Positions 1 to 7,995 are shown, counted from the stretch's first letter. The stretch: DNA of 32,458 nt from JAJYSO01 sp964586655 (GCA_964586655.1 CAZPGY010000024.1:1-32458); one strand, 5' to 3'. Made by a program: numbers and translations. The notes: generated from the letters alone by a model not told the origin.

Positions 1-188
1 ATTTGAGGTAAATTTCTCTCTCCTTTTTTATAAACGTTTAGGACGCTATTGATTAAAAAGTATTTTTATAGTACAGATATTTAAAAGTCATTGCGCAATC
101 ATGAGTTTTTGATGGGAATGGGGTTGGTTGTGCATAGGAATGTTTGTGTTTTTTTGTTGCAAGTTTCAATCAATCCTTTAAAATTGCT

Positions 189-196
189 TAAATTTG
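189..196 (+). promoter_or_regulatory. Putative -7 promoter element of lpdA
   Basis: TAAATTTG fits the Bacteroidota -7 consensus TAnnTTTG and lies 25 bases before the lpdA start codon. No TTG lies at the usual 17-23 base distance upstream, so only half of the promoter is recognisable. Confidence 0.4.
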
Positions 197-221
197 CTCC
201 TTAAATTTTAGAGGTATTATT

Positions 222-1613
222 ATGAGCAAATATGATATTATGGTATTGGGAAGTGGTCCCGGAGGTTATGTTACGGCCATTCGCGCTTCTCAATTGGGTT
301 TTAAAACCGCGATTGTCGAAAAAGAAAACTTGGGAGGAGTTTGCCTCAACTGGGGATGTATTCCGACCAAGGCACTTTTAAAAAGTGCGGAAGTTTTCAA
401 TTATTTAAAACATGCCGAAGACTATGGCCTAAAATTGGAAAATGCCGATAAAGATTTTGAAGCAGTTGTCAAACGCAGTCGAAATGTAGCGCAAGGAATG
501 AGCAAAGGCGTTCAGTTTTTGATGAAGAAAAATAAGATTGAGGTTATTCAAGGCGAGGGCAAATTGAAAAAAGGAAAGAAAATATCGGTTAAAGGATCAG
601 CGGGTAAAACCACTGATTACGAAGCCGATCATATTATTGTGGCTACCGGTGCTCATTCACGTGAACTGCCCAACCTGGAGCAGGATGGGAAGAAAGTCAT
701 AGGTTACCGCGAGGCCATGACTCTCGAAAAGCAACCTAAAAAAATGATTATTGTAGGATCCGGAGCTATTGGTTCTGAATTTGCTCATTTTTATAATGCC
801 ATGGGAACAGAAGTGACTTTGGTCGAATTTCAACCTCGCTTGGTTCCGGTAGAGGATGAGGAAGTGTCTAAAGCTTTTGAAAAATCCTTTAAAAAAGCGG
901 GTATCAAAGTAATGACCAACTCTTCAGTCGAAAGCGTTGACACGTCGGGTGAAGGCGTGAAAGCCAAAGTGAAAACCAAAAAAGGGGAAGAAACCTTGAC
1001 CGCTGATATTGTCCTTTCTGCCGTAGGAATTAAGAGTAATATTGAAAATATTGGCTTGGAAGAAGTGGGGATCTCAACGGAAAAAGACAAAATTAAAGTG
1101 GATGAGTTTTACCGAACCGACGTGCCCGGATATTATGCCATTGGAGACGTGGTACCCGGTCAAGCCCTGGCGCATGTGGCTTCTGCAGAAGGAATTTGCT
1201 GTGTAGAAAATATCAAAGGAATGAACCCCGAACCGATTGATTATGGAAATATTCCCGGTTGTACTTATGCTTATCCCGAAATTGCCAGTGTAGGATATAC
1301 CGAAAAGCAAGCCAAGGAAGCCGGCTATGATATTAAAGTGGGTAAATTTCCGTTCTCTGCCAATGGAAAAGCCAAAGCTGCCGGCAAGAGTGACGGTTTT
1401 GTTAAAACAATTTTCGATGCCAAATATGGAGAATGGTTGGGCTGTCACATGGTTGGAAATGGGGTGACCGATATGATTGCCGAAGCCGTAGCGGCCAGAA
1501 AACTCGAAACAACCGGACATGAAATTTTAAAAACCGTACATCCTCATCCCACCATGAGTGAGGCGGTTATGGAAGCGGTTGCTGCAGCTTATGATGAAGT
1601 GATTCATATTTAA
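222..1613 (+). CDS. lpdA: Dihydrolipoyl dehydrogenase (E3)
   Basis: This 463-residue flavoprotein reoxidises dihydrolipoamide on the E2 subunits of the 2-oxoacid dehydrogenase complexes (and on glycine-cleavage H protein), passing electrons through FAD to NAD+ in the cytoplasm. Visible motifs are the FAD-binding GSGPGG near residues 10-15, the redox-active disulfide C41-LNWG-C46, a second dinucleotide fold at about residue 175 (GSGAIGSEFA), the FAD motif around YAIGDV, and the C-terminal HPHPTMSE that supplies the catalytic His-Glu pair. Length is normal and there is no fused lipoyl domain. The gene stands alone, with no E1 or E2 genes beside it, so the complex it serves cannot be told from context. 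A strong terminator follows. Confidence 0.96.
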   Translation: MSKYDIMVLGSGPGGYVTAIRASQLGFKTAIVEKENLGGVCLNWGCIPTKALLKSAEVFNYLKHAEDYGLKLENADKDFEAVVKRSRNVAQGMSKGVQFLMKKNKIEVIQGEGKLKKGKKISVKGSAGKTTDYEADHIIVATGAHSRELPNLEQDGKKVIGYREAMTLEKQPKKMIIVGSGAIGSEFAHFYNAMGTEVTLVEFQPRLVPVEDEEVSKAFEKSFKKAGIKVMTNSSVESVDTSGEGVKAKVKTKKGEETLTADIVLSAVGIKSNIENIGLEEVGISTEKDKIKVDEFYRTDVPGYYAIGDVVPGQALAHVASAEGICCVENIKGMNPEPIDYGNIPGCTYAYPEIASVGYTEKQAKEAGYDIKVGKFPFSANGKAKAAGKSDGFVKTIFDAKYGEWLGCHMVGNGVTDMIAEAVAARKLETTGHEILKTVHPHPTMSEAVMEAVAAAYDEVIHI

Positions 1614-1632
1614 AGATCAATTCAATTCTCAT

Positions 1633-1667
1633 AAAAAAAGCACATTCATTTTGAATGTGCTTTTTTT
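1633..1667. terminator. Bidirectional intrinsic terminator after lpdA
   Basis: A perfect 9-bp stem (GCACATTCA/TGAATGTGC) with a 3-base loop is flanked by seven A on the left and seven T on the right. It therefore serves lpdA from the left and the convergent small metal-binding gene from the right. Confidence 0.9.
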
Positions 1668-1711
1668 ATGAGGCTCAACTTCGTTTTTTATCGAAACCAA
1701 AGGGTTTGTCC

Positions 1712-1933
1712 TCAAGCTTTTTGTGCCGGCTTAGCCGAATAATGTCCCGCTTGATTGATGGCTTCAATGATTTGATTTTCAGGGACTTCGTTTTTAAAAC
1801 TTACGGTAGCTTGTGGTGCTTCCAACTGTACTTCAATTTTTTCTACTTCGGGAAGAGCGGCTAAGGCTCCTTTCACATGTGTAATGCAGTTTTCACAGCA
1901 CATTCCGCTGATGTTGTATTGTTGTGTATTCAT
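1712..1933 (-). CDS. Heavy-metal-associated (HMA) domain protein, copper-chaperone-like
   Basis: This 73-residue protein is a single HMA ferredoxin-like fold. The metal-binding loop SGMCCENC (residues 9-16) matches the GMxCxxC motif that binds Cu(I) or similar soft metals, with C13 and C16 as the expected ligands and an extra Cys at 12. The rest alternates strand-helix as in the CopZ/MerP families. The frame stays open up to 2074, but the family starts just before the motif, so the ATG at 1933 is chosen. No signal peptide is present, so it is probably a cytoplasmic chaperone. No P-type ATPase is adjacent, so its partner is unknown. Confidence 0.85.
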   Translation of the reverse strand: MNTQQYNISGMCCENCITHVKGALAALPEVEKIEVQLEAPQATVSFKNEVPENQIIEAINQAGHYSAKPAQKA

Positions 1934-1950
1934 GGTGTTTTGATTTTCAA

Positions 1951-1981
1951 CAAATATGCAAGGGATTTGCGAGATTGTCAA
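1951..1981 (-). promoter_or_regulatory. Putative promoter of the HMA gene
   Basis: Reading the minus strand, TTGACA (1981-1976) is followed by CATATTTG (1958-1951), one mismatch from the TAnnTTTG -7 element, with 20 bases between TTG and that element. It lies 17 bases before the ATG at 1933. Confidence 0.4.
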
Positions 1982-2176
1982 GTTTTTATCCACTTTTTGA
2001 TAGAGACGGATTTTTTCTATTTCATCATCATAAATATGACCGATCTTGGCTGGAAGTAAGTGTTTATACAGCAATACAACATTAAATGTTTGATTATTAA
2101 AGTCAATAGGAGTATGCGAGAAATCAGTAAATATTAAAATTTACTTCGCTGACTCCTCCTTGTATTTTATAAAATC

Positions 2177-2204
2177 TTGAGTACAAAAATTTTATGTATT
2201 TTTG
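2177..2204 (+). promoter_or_regulatory. Putative promoter of the PIG-L/symporter operon
   Basis: TTG (2177-2179), a 17-base spacer and TATTTTTG (2197-2204) match the flavobacterial pattern TTG-N17-23-TAnnTTTG. The deacetylase ATG is 22 bases downstream. The rest of the 1934-2226 divergent spacer shows no further gene. Confidence 0.6.
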
Positions 2205-2226
2205 TGTTCTCTAAACTTGTTTTTTG

Positions 2227-4746
2227 ATGAAAAAATTTGTGCTCTCCCTGATTTTAGTACTTCTCGGAACCTCCCTTTCTTTTGCCCAAAACCAACAAAA
2301 TTACTCTTCTACCGAAATATACAATAAAATTGAAAAGCTTAATTTTTTAGGAACGGTTCTCTATGTGGCAGCACATCCCGATGACGAAAATACAAGTTTG
2401 ATTTCTTATCTATCTAACAAAACCCATGCCCGTGTGGGGTATTTGTCTTTAACGCGCGGAGACGGCGGACAAAACTTGATTGGTCCTGAAATGCGAGAAC
2501 TACTCGGATTGATCCGTACGGAAGAATTATTAGCCGCACGACGAATAGACGGCGGAATGCAGTTTTTTACCCGCGCCAATGATTTTGGATACTCTAAAAC
2601 TCCTGTGGAAAGCTTTAACACGTGGGACAAGGAAAAAGTTTTGAGCGATGTTGTTTGGGTATTTCGAAAGTTTAGACCCGATGTTATTGTCAATCGGTTT
2701 GATCACCGCACCCAAGGAGATACGCATGGGCATCATACCGCTTCGGCACGGCTTAGTGTAGAGGCATTTGACTTGTCAGGAGCCGAGAAGGAATTTCCCA
2801 ATCAGCTTCAATATTACAAAGCTTGGCAGCCCAAAAAACTCTATGTCAATATCTCTTGGCTGCGTTATGGGCATCCCGAAGAATGGAAAAAAACCGATAA
2901 AAGTAAATTCTTATCCATAGACTTGGGAACTTATTTGCCTTTAAAAGGTCGGTCTAATCAGGAAATATCTGCCAAGAGTCGCAGTCAACATAAGTCTCAA
3001 GGCTTTGGCGTAATGAGTGACCGCGGAAAGAAGATAGATTATTTTGAACGTATTAAAGGAGATTTCCCCAAAAATGATGATGCCCTTTTTGCCGGTATCA
3101 ATACCACTTGGAGTCGCGTTGCAGGCGGAAAAGCCATAGGCGATATTCTGTATCAAGTACAAGCCGATTACAATTTTAAAAACCCGGCTGCCAGTGTTCC
3201 CGAATTGATGGAGGCCTATCAGTTGATTAAGAAGCTGAAAGATCCTTATTGGAGGCGCGTAAAGACAAAACAAATTAAAGAAATTATAGCGGCTTGCGCC
3301 GGACTGTATTTGCAGGTTTCTTCTGCCGAAGAATTTGCTACAGTCGGCGAAACAGTTGATATCAAGTTGGAAGCCATCAATCGCTCTTCGGTTGATATGC
3401 GCTTGGAAAAAATAGTGTTGAACGCTCCCAATGATTCCAAAACCTTTAAGATTAATCAGCAGTTGACTCCCAATATCGATTTTACCAAGACAGAAACCTT
3501 TAAAATTCCGGAAGCAATAAAACCTACCGATCCTTATTGGTTGCGCTTGCCTCATTCCATGGCTATGTATAAGGTGCCTCGTCAGCAATTGATTGGTCTG
3601 CCGGAAACCCCTCCGGCTTTTGTAGCTGATTTTCAGATGTATATCGATGGCGTGCCGATAAATTTTAAGCGTCCTTTGATTTATAAGACCGCAACCCCTA
3701 AACAGGGCGAGCTTAAGGAGCCTTTTGCTATTGTACCCAAAGTATCTTTGGCCATGCACAGCAAGACCTTGGTTTTTGCTGAAGAGGTACCCAAAAAGAT
3801 ACAAGTGGATATCAAGGCCTTCACCGATAAGGTTTCCGGGGTTTTACGATTAAAACATCCCGAAGGATGGAAAGTAACTCCTCGAGAGATCAAAGTTGAA
3901 ATTGACAACAAGGGAAAAGCCAAGACCTTCACTTTTATGGTTAATCCGCCCAAGCAAAAAGCCGAAGCTTATATCCGACCTGAATTTTCGATGGGCGATA
4001 AGAAATTCTCAAAACGGGTTCATATTATTGCCTATCCTCACATTCGCACACAAGTTGCAGTGATGCCGGCACAAACCAAAGCCATCCGACTGGATATTGA
4101 AACACGCGGTAAAAATATTGCTTATATCGAAGGCTCGGGAGATAAAGTGGCGGAGAGCCTCAGGACCATAGGGTATGATGTAGATTTTATTTCGGCCAAG
4201 GATATGAGTGCAGCCGAGCTACAGACCTATGACGCCGTGATACTGGGAATTAGGGCCTACAATACCAACAAGGAATTGGTACTCAATCAAGACCTTCTTT
4301 TTGATTATGTCAAAGAAGGGGGGACGTTGATTACACAATACAACAAATCGTATAATTTAAAAACGGAAAAAGTAGCGCCTTATGCGTTGCATTTGTCCCA
4401 CAACCGAGTAACTGATGAGCAGTCTCCGGTGGAATTTCTGGCCCCTGAAAGTCCGGTTTTAAACACGCCGAATAAAATCACCTTACAAGATTTTAAGGGC
4501 TGGGTTCAAGAACGCGGTTTGTATTTTCCCGATCAGTGGAGTGACAAATATACCGCTGTTTTGGGCATGCACGATCCGGGAGAAAAACAGTTGAAAAGTA
4601 GTTTATTGGTGGCCCGTTATGGAGAAGGCCATTTCGTTTATACCGGATTGAGTTTTTTTAGAGAATTACCGGCGGGAGTGGCCGGAGCTTATCGATTGTT
4701 TGCCAATTTGATAGCCTTAGGCAATGAAGATCATCAATTAAATTAA
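2227..4746 (+). CDS. Secreted PIG-L family deacetylase with C-terminal amidotransferase-like domain
   Basis: This is an 839-residue exported protein with a signal peptide (MKKFVLSLILVLLGTSLSFA). The PIG-L zinc-hydrolase domain follows: AHPDDE at residues 49-54 holds the first metal ligands and catalytic Asp, and DTHGHH near residue 170 supplies the second His cluster. This family removes acetyl groups from N-acetylglucosaminyl substrates. A middle beta-rich region and a C-terminal alpha/beta domain (VILGIRAYN, EGGTLITQYN) that resembles a ThuA/class-I amidotransferase-like fold follow, making it far longer than minimal PIG-L enzymes. A TTG lies directly before the ATG; the ATG is preferred. 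It is followed 33 bases later by a tiny membrane gene and then a Na+/solute symporter, suggesting deacetylation of an extracytoplasmic amino sugar followed by uptake. The substrate is not shown. Confidence 0.88.
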   Translation: MKKFVLSLILVLLGTSLSFAQNQQNYSSTEIYNKIEKLNFLGTVLYVAAHPDDENTSLISYLSNKTHARVGYLSLTRGDGGQNLIGPEMRELLGLIRTEELLAARRIDGGMQFFTRANDFGYSKTPVESFNTWDKEKVLSDVVWVFRKFRPDVIVNRFDHRTQGDTHGHHTASARLSVEAFDLSGAEKEFPNQLQYYKAWQPKKLYVNISWLRYGHPEEWKKTDKSKFLSIDLGTYLPLKGRSNQEISAKSRSQHKSQGFGVMSDRGKKIDYFERIKGDFPKNDDALFAGINTTWSRVAGGKAIGDILYQVQADYNFKNPAASVPELMEAYQLIKKLKDPYWRRVKTKQIKEIIAACAGLYLQVSSAEEFATVGETVDIKLEAINRSSVDMRLEKIVLNAPNDSKTFKINQQLTPNIDFTKTETFKIPEAIKPTDPYWLRLPHSMAMYKVPRQQLIGLPETPPAFVADFQMYIDGVPINFKRPLIYKTATPKQGELKEPFAIVPKVSLAMHSKTLVFAEEVPKKIQVDIKAFTDKVSGVLRLKHPEGWKVTPREIKVEIDNKGKAKTFTFMVNPPKQKAEAYIRPEFSMGDKKFSKRVHIIAYPHIRTQVAVMPAQTKAIRLDIETRGKNIAYIEGSGDKVAESLRTIGYDVDFISAKDMSAAELQTYDAVILGIRAYNTNKELVLNQDLLFDYVKEGGTLITQYNKSYNLKTEKVAPYALHLSHNRVTDEQSPVEFLAPESPVLNTPNKITLQDFKGWVQERGLYFPDQWSDKYTAVLGMHDPGEKQLKSSLLVARYGEGHFVYTGLSFFRELPAGVAGAYRLFANLIALGNEDHQLN

Positions 4747-4779
4747 AGGGGGCACATTTTATTATTAAGATTAAGGATT

Positions 4780-4893
4780 ATGTCTAATAAAAATACTAAA
4801 AAATATCACTGGAAGAGCAGCTATACCCTGGTGTTGGCTGCTAATGCTGTTTATATTGCTCTGTTTTACATCATCATGCAATTTTTTTCATAG
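4780..4893 (+). CDS. 37-residue single-helix membrane protein, coupled to the symporter
   Basis: A short gene of 37 codons starts MSNKNTKKYHWKSSY and continues into one hydrophobic helix, VLAANAVYIALFYIIMQFF, ending in Ser. The basic, polar N-terminus predicts a cytoplasmic tail. Its TAG stop is directly followed by the symporter ATG (TAGATG), the tightest possible arrangement short of overlap, which implies coupled translation. The start has AAGGATT just upstream. Its place between a deacetylase and a transporter suggests a small accessory subunit of the symporter, but no named family is recognised and function is inferred from position only. Confidence 0.65.
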   Translation: MSNKNTKKYHWKSSYTLVLAANAVYIALFYIIMQFFS

Positions 4894-6588
4894 ATGGAAC
4901 TCATAGACTGGATTGTATTGTTGGGAACCTTGGCATTCATTGTAATTTATGGAGCCGTCAAAACTCGTGGTAGCAAAAATGTGAGCGATTACCTCAAAGG
5001 CGGCAGCCGAGCCAAATGGTGGACCATCGGTCTTTCGGTGATGGCCACGCAAGCCAGTGCAATCACGTTTTTATCTACTCCCGGACAAGCCTTTAGCAGC
5101 GGAATGGGGTTTGTGCAATTTTATTTTGGCCTACCCATTGCCATGGTGATTATTTGTTCGGTATTTATTCCGATTTATCATCGGTTAAAGGTATATACGG
5201 CTTATGAATACCTCGAAGGCCGATTTGGGGTAAAAACCCGCAGTCTGACTGCGATTTTGTTTTTGATTCAACGTGGATTAGCTGCCGGGATTACCATTTT
5301 TGCCCCGGCTATTATTCTGTCGGCGGTATTGGGCTTAGACTTGATCCTCATGAATATAATTATTGGGGTTTTGGTCATTATCTACACGGTTACCGGGGGA
5401 ACACGGGCGGTTAATGTAACCCAAAAACAACAAATGGCCGTGATTTTTATCGGGATGGCGATTACTTTTTTCCTGATTATTTCCTATTTGCCCGAAGACA
5501 TTACCTTGACCAATGCTTTAAGTATTGCCGGTGCCAGCGATAAGATGAATATCCTCGATTTTTCCTTTAATTTTGATAATCGTTACACTTTTTGGAGCGG
5601 TATTATCGGAGGTACTTTTTTGGCTTTGTCCTATTTTGGAACCGACCAAAGTCAGGTACAGCGCTATTTATCGGGAAAATCGGTGCGAGAGAGTCAGTTG
5701 GGAATGGTGTTCAATGGTTTGCTCAAAGTGCCTATGCAGTTTTTTATCTTGTTAACCGGAGTGTTGGTGTTTGTTTTTTATCAATTTAATCCGACTCCGT
5801 TAAATTTTAATCCGATTGCACAAGAAACCGGTATGCACTCAGCACAATCCGTAGCCTATAAAAACCTTCAACAAAAGTTAAATGCCAATCAAGAAGCGCG
5901 GGCTGAGGCTTCCATGGCCTATATCAATGTGCTTCCACAGGAAAAGGAGATCATTCAAAAAAAATTGATTCACTTTAATCAGGCCAACAAAGAATTGCGC
6001 AAAAAGGCAGACCAGATTATCGCCCGGGCAGACAGCAGTGTAGAAACCAATGACAAAGATTATGTTTTTATACATTTTATCTTACACAATTTGCCGCGGG
6101 GACTGGTGGGCTTGTTGATTGCCGTAATTTTATGTGCGGCCATGTCTTCCACGGCCTCCGAACTAAATGCCTTGGCTTCTACCACGGTGGTCGATTTATA
6201 CAAACGCAATCAGAAGAAGGAGCGCGCTGAAAAACACTACGTTAAAGCTTCTAAGTGGTTTACCCTACTATGGGGGATTTTAGCTTTGATTGTTGCTTGC
6301 ACGGCCAATTTATTTGACAATTTGATTCAATTGGTCAACATCATCGGATCTATATTTTATGGCAATGTTTTAGGGATCTTTCTTATTGCCTTTTTTATCA
6401 AATACATTAAAGGGAAAGCGGTCTTTACGGCGGCAATTCTCACCCAAATCATTGTCATTATCGGCTGGTGGTTTGAATGGATGCCTTACCTGTGGTTAAA
6501 CCTGTTTGGTTGTGCGCTGGTCATCGGTATTGGCTTGCTGCTACAGAGCTTTATGGGCGGGAAAGAAAATACCGAAATACAGCTGTAA
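4894..6588 (+). CDS. Sodium:solute symporter (SSS family)
   Basis: This is a 564-residue multi-pass inner-membrane protein. SSS features are SDYLKGGSRAKWWTIGLSVMA (from residue 31) with the following TM containing ATQASAITFLSTPGQAF, and the signature DQSQVQRYL at about residues 251-259. About 13 hydrophobic segments can be followed. It should import a small solute, perhaps a sugar, with Na+; substrate specificity cannot be read from sequence. A charged, helical insertion of roughly 90 residues (about 299-390, rich in Lys, Glu and Gln) sits between two TM segments and is longer than loops in common SSS members. It is the third gene of the PIG-L operon. No terminator is evident after it. Confidence 0.9.
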   Translation: MELIDWIVLLGTLAFIVIYGAVKTRGSKNVSDYLKGGSRAKWWTIGLSVMATQASAITFLSTPGQAFSSGMGFVQFYFGLPIAMVIICSVFIPIYHRLKVYTAYEYLEGRFGVKTRSLTAILFLIQRGLAAGITIFAPAIILSAVLGLDLILMNIIIGVLVIIYTVTGGTRAVNVTQKQQMAVIFIGMAITFFLIISYLPEDITLTNALSIAGASDKMNILDFSFNFDNRYTFWSGIIGGTFLALSYFGTDQSQVQRYLSGKSVRESQLGMVFNGLLKVPMQFFILLTGVLVFVFYQFNPTPLNFNPIAQETGMHSAQSVAYKNLQQKLNANQEARAEASMAYINVLPQEKEIIQKKLIHFNQANKELRKKADQIIARADSSVETNDKDYVFIHFILHNLPRGLVGLLIAVILCAAMSSTASELNALASTTVVDLYKRNQKKERAEKHYVKASKWFTLLWGILALIVACTANLFDNLIQLVNIIGSIFYGNVLGIFLIAFFIKYIKGKAVFTAAILTQIIVIIGWWFEWMPYLWLNLFGCALVIGIGLLLQSFMGGKENTEIQL

Positions 6589-6643
6589 TGCCACATGTTA
6601 AGCGCGCTCATGAATAACTAAGCTAAGGTCAAAAGGATGTTTT

Positions 6644-7168
6644 TTGTATTTTTATAATGCTTTTTTAAAAACATACGATAGTTGGGGTGTTCCCCGCTTT
6701 ATGAGTTCTGAGGAAGTTTATGAATTAGTTGGCGGGACTTTTTTAGATGATAATGGGGCACCTGTTTACAAAAATGCTTGTACTGTTAGGATTTCACGTG
6801 CTTTAAATTATAATAACCAAGAAGTCCCAGTATTTTTTAATGATGCAGGAGTTCAAAAAACGCAAAAAGGGTCAGACGGGAAAAATTATATTCTCAATGT
6901 TTCTGCTCTTTTAGCCTACATGAAAAAAGCGTATCCTTATAATGAGCCATTACATTTAGAAAATAAAACGCCGGAAGAATATATAGATGCTATTAAAGGT
7001 AAAGTTGGAATATATATTATGATTCCTAAACCAGTAGTGAGAGATGAGTTTGATGCTTCTGGTCACGCTGACTTGTTTTTTAACAATAGATGTACGTCAT
7101 ATTGCTATTTCCAGTATGCGCAAGAAATCTACTTTTGGGAATTAATCGGCAATATAGAAAATCATTAA
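6644..7168 (+). CDS. Tae4-like peptidoglycan amidase toxin (type VI/polymorphic toxin effector)
   Basis: The 174-residue product resembles the Tae4 family of NlpC/P60-fold amidases, which cleave the peptide crosslinks of peptidoglycan in competitors. The catalytic Cys is C46 in KNACTVRISRAL, and the catalytic His is H141 in ASGHADL, with D143 nearby. Two further Cys (150, 154) may form a disulfide. The family's N-terminal helix and VGG turn are present at residues 7-31, so the catalytic domain looks complete. The only upstream start is TTG at 6644; the frame is open back only to 6614 and no signal peptide or secretion domain is visible. It may be a stand-alone effector or an orphan toxin cassette that has lost its leader. 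The lipoprotein gene begins 2 bases after its stop. Base composition is more A+T-rich than in the flanking genes. Confidence 0.78.
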   Translation: MYFYNAFLKTYDSWGVPRFMSSEEVYELVGGTFLDDNGAPVYKNACTVRISRALNYNNQEVPVFFNDAGVQKTQKGSDGKNYILNVSALLAYMKKAYPYNEPLHLENKTPEEYIDAIKGKVGIYIMIPKPVVRDEFDASGHADLFFNNRCTSYCYFQYAQEIYFWELIGNIENH

Positions 7169-7170
7169 TC

Positions 7171-7638
7171 ATGAGAAATTTTTGGTTTGTAAGTATTCTA
7201 CTTCTGGTTTTGACGGCATGTTCTTCAACAAAAATTAAGATAGGTAATTTCACTTATAAAGTTAAAAAAGAATATTCTGTAACGGATCCAATTCACGCCA
7301 AAGATTATAAGATTAATCGAAAATCCCGAAAAGTTGCCATTGCTTTAAATACAAATGCTGTTTTTTATTACAATGGGGCATATCAGTGCAGGACTCTTAT
7401 AAAGGCCACAGCTTTTGGTGATAATAATGATACAATTTACGCCAGAGGCACATATTATGTTTTTGAAAACAGACTGATTTGTGTTACAAAACATGGTCAT
7501 GGTTATAAGAATAATGCACTCATATTTGCTGAATATAGACCCGATAAAAATGGGAAACTCCAATTGGTAAATTATTTAGATATACCGGAAGAAAAGATGA
7601 AGGATAAATGGTATATTGGGGAAAGAAAATGGAATTGA
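7171..7638 (+). CDS. Small lipoprotein, candidate immunity protein for the Tae4-like toxin
   Basis: This is a 155-residue lipoprotein. The signal peptide MRNFWFVSILLLVLTAC ends in the lipobox LTAC with the acylated Cys at 17, followed by a beta-rich domain containing two more Cys (in YQCRTL and RLICVT) that could form a disulfide. The ATG at 7171 is chosen because it starts the signal sequence; the frame is open further upstream inside the toxin. It does not visibly match the known Tai4 immunity family, so the immunity role is inferred from three facts: it begins 2 bases after the toxin stop, it is exported to the envelope where the toxin would act, and its size is typical of immunity proteins. 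The A+T-rich composition matches the toxin gene. Confidence 0.65.
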   Translation: MRNFWFVSILLLVLTACSSTKIKIGNFTYKVKKEYSVTDPIHAKDYKINRKSRKVAIALNTNAVFYYNGAYQCRTLIKATAFGDNNDTIYARGTYYVFENRLICVTKHGHGYKNNALIFAEYRPDKNGKLQLVNYLDIPEEKMKDKWYIGERKWN

Positions 7639-7775
7639 GAATAATATCGAAAGCCAGTGCAACAAATTTTACGGCTTCAGGACATGCCGATTTATTTGGC
7701 CTGCGCTATTGTTACTCAGGTTGTTATTTTCAATACGCCAAAGAGATCTATTTCTGGGAACTCAAAAACAATTGA
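7629..7775 (+). pseudogene. Orphan 3' tail of a second Tae4-like toxin
   Basis: An in-frame stretch of 48 codons (ATG at 7629, TGA at 7773-7775) encodes a copy of the last third of a Tae4-like toxin. It contains TASGHADLF and CYFQYAKEIYFWEL, against ASGHADLF and CYFQYAQEIYFWEL in the intact gene; by hand count 23 of 30 aligned residues agree. It keeps the catalytic His motif but has no catalytic Cys half, so it cannot be an active amidase. Its first codons overlap the end of the lipoprotein gene. This is the layout expected when a toxin/immunity pair is replaced by recombination and the old toxin end is left behind. Confidence 0.75.
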
Positions 7776-7779
7776 TGCG

Positions 7780-7891
7780 ATGAAAGACTTGTTATTAGCA
7801 TTGTCCTAAAAATGGGAAGCCTATACATCAATTGCCAACTGGCGGTAGCGGAGGCGTTTTTAGATTTTTTGGGGAAACTCTAATTTGGTAG
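7780..7891 (+). pseudogene. Possible truncated remnant of a second immunity gene
   Basis: Four bases after the orphan toxin tail an ATG opens MKDLLLALS and then stops at 7807-7809. Its start resembles a signal peptide, and its spacing mirrors the intact toxin-lipoprotein junction. Shifting one base at the stop gives a further open stretch (KNGKPIHQLPTGGSGG...) to a TAG at 7889-7891, so one indel could explain the loss. This is too short to be sure. Confidence 0.3.
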
Positions 7892-7934
7892 TATTCCAAC
7901 ATAATCTGCACAAGAATACCTTCTTTATCTAATG

Positions 7935-7976
7935 AAAAAAGCCTCTCAATTGATCGCGTTCAATCAGAGGCTTTTT
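7935..7976. terminator. Bidirectional terminator between toxin patch and stress-protein gene
   Basis: AAAAAGCCTCT pairs with AGAGGCTTTTT, and inside it ATTGA pairs with TCAAT. The A-run and T-run on the two sides let it end transcripts from both directions. Confidence 0.85.
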
Positions 7977-7995
7977 ATCATAAACTAAAAAAGGA

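Noticed and set aside
1074..1520. A 148-codon antisense frame inside lpdA
   Set aside because: lpdA is certain here from its motifs, and the reverse frame has no family features.
2941..3804. A 287-codon antisense frame inside the PIG-L gene
   Set aside because: The plus-strand protein there continues a convincing secreted deacetylase; the antisense product has no domain and unnatural composition.
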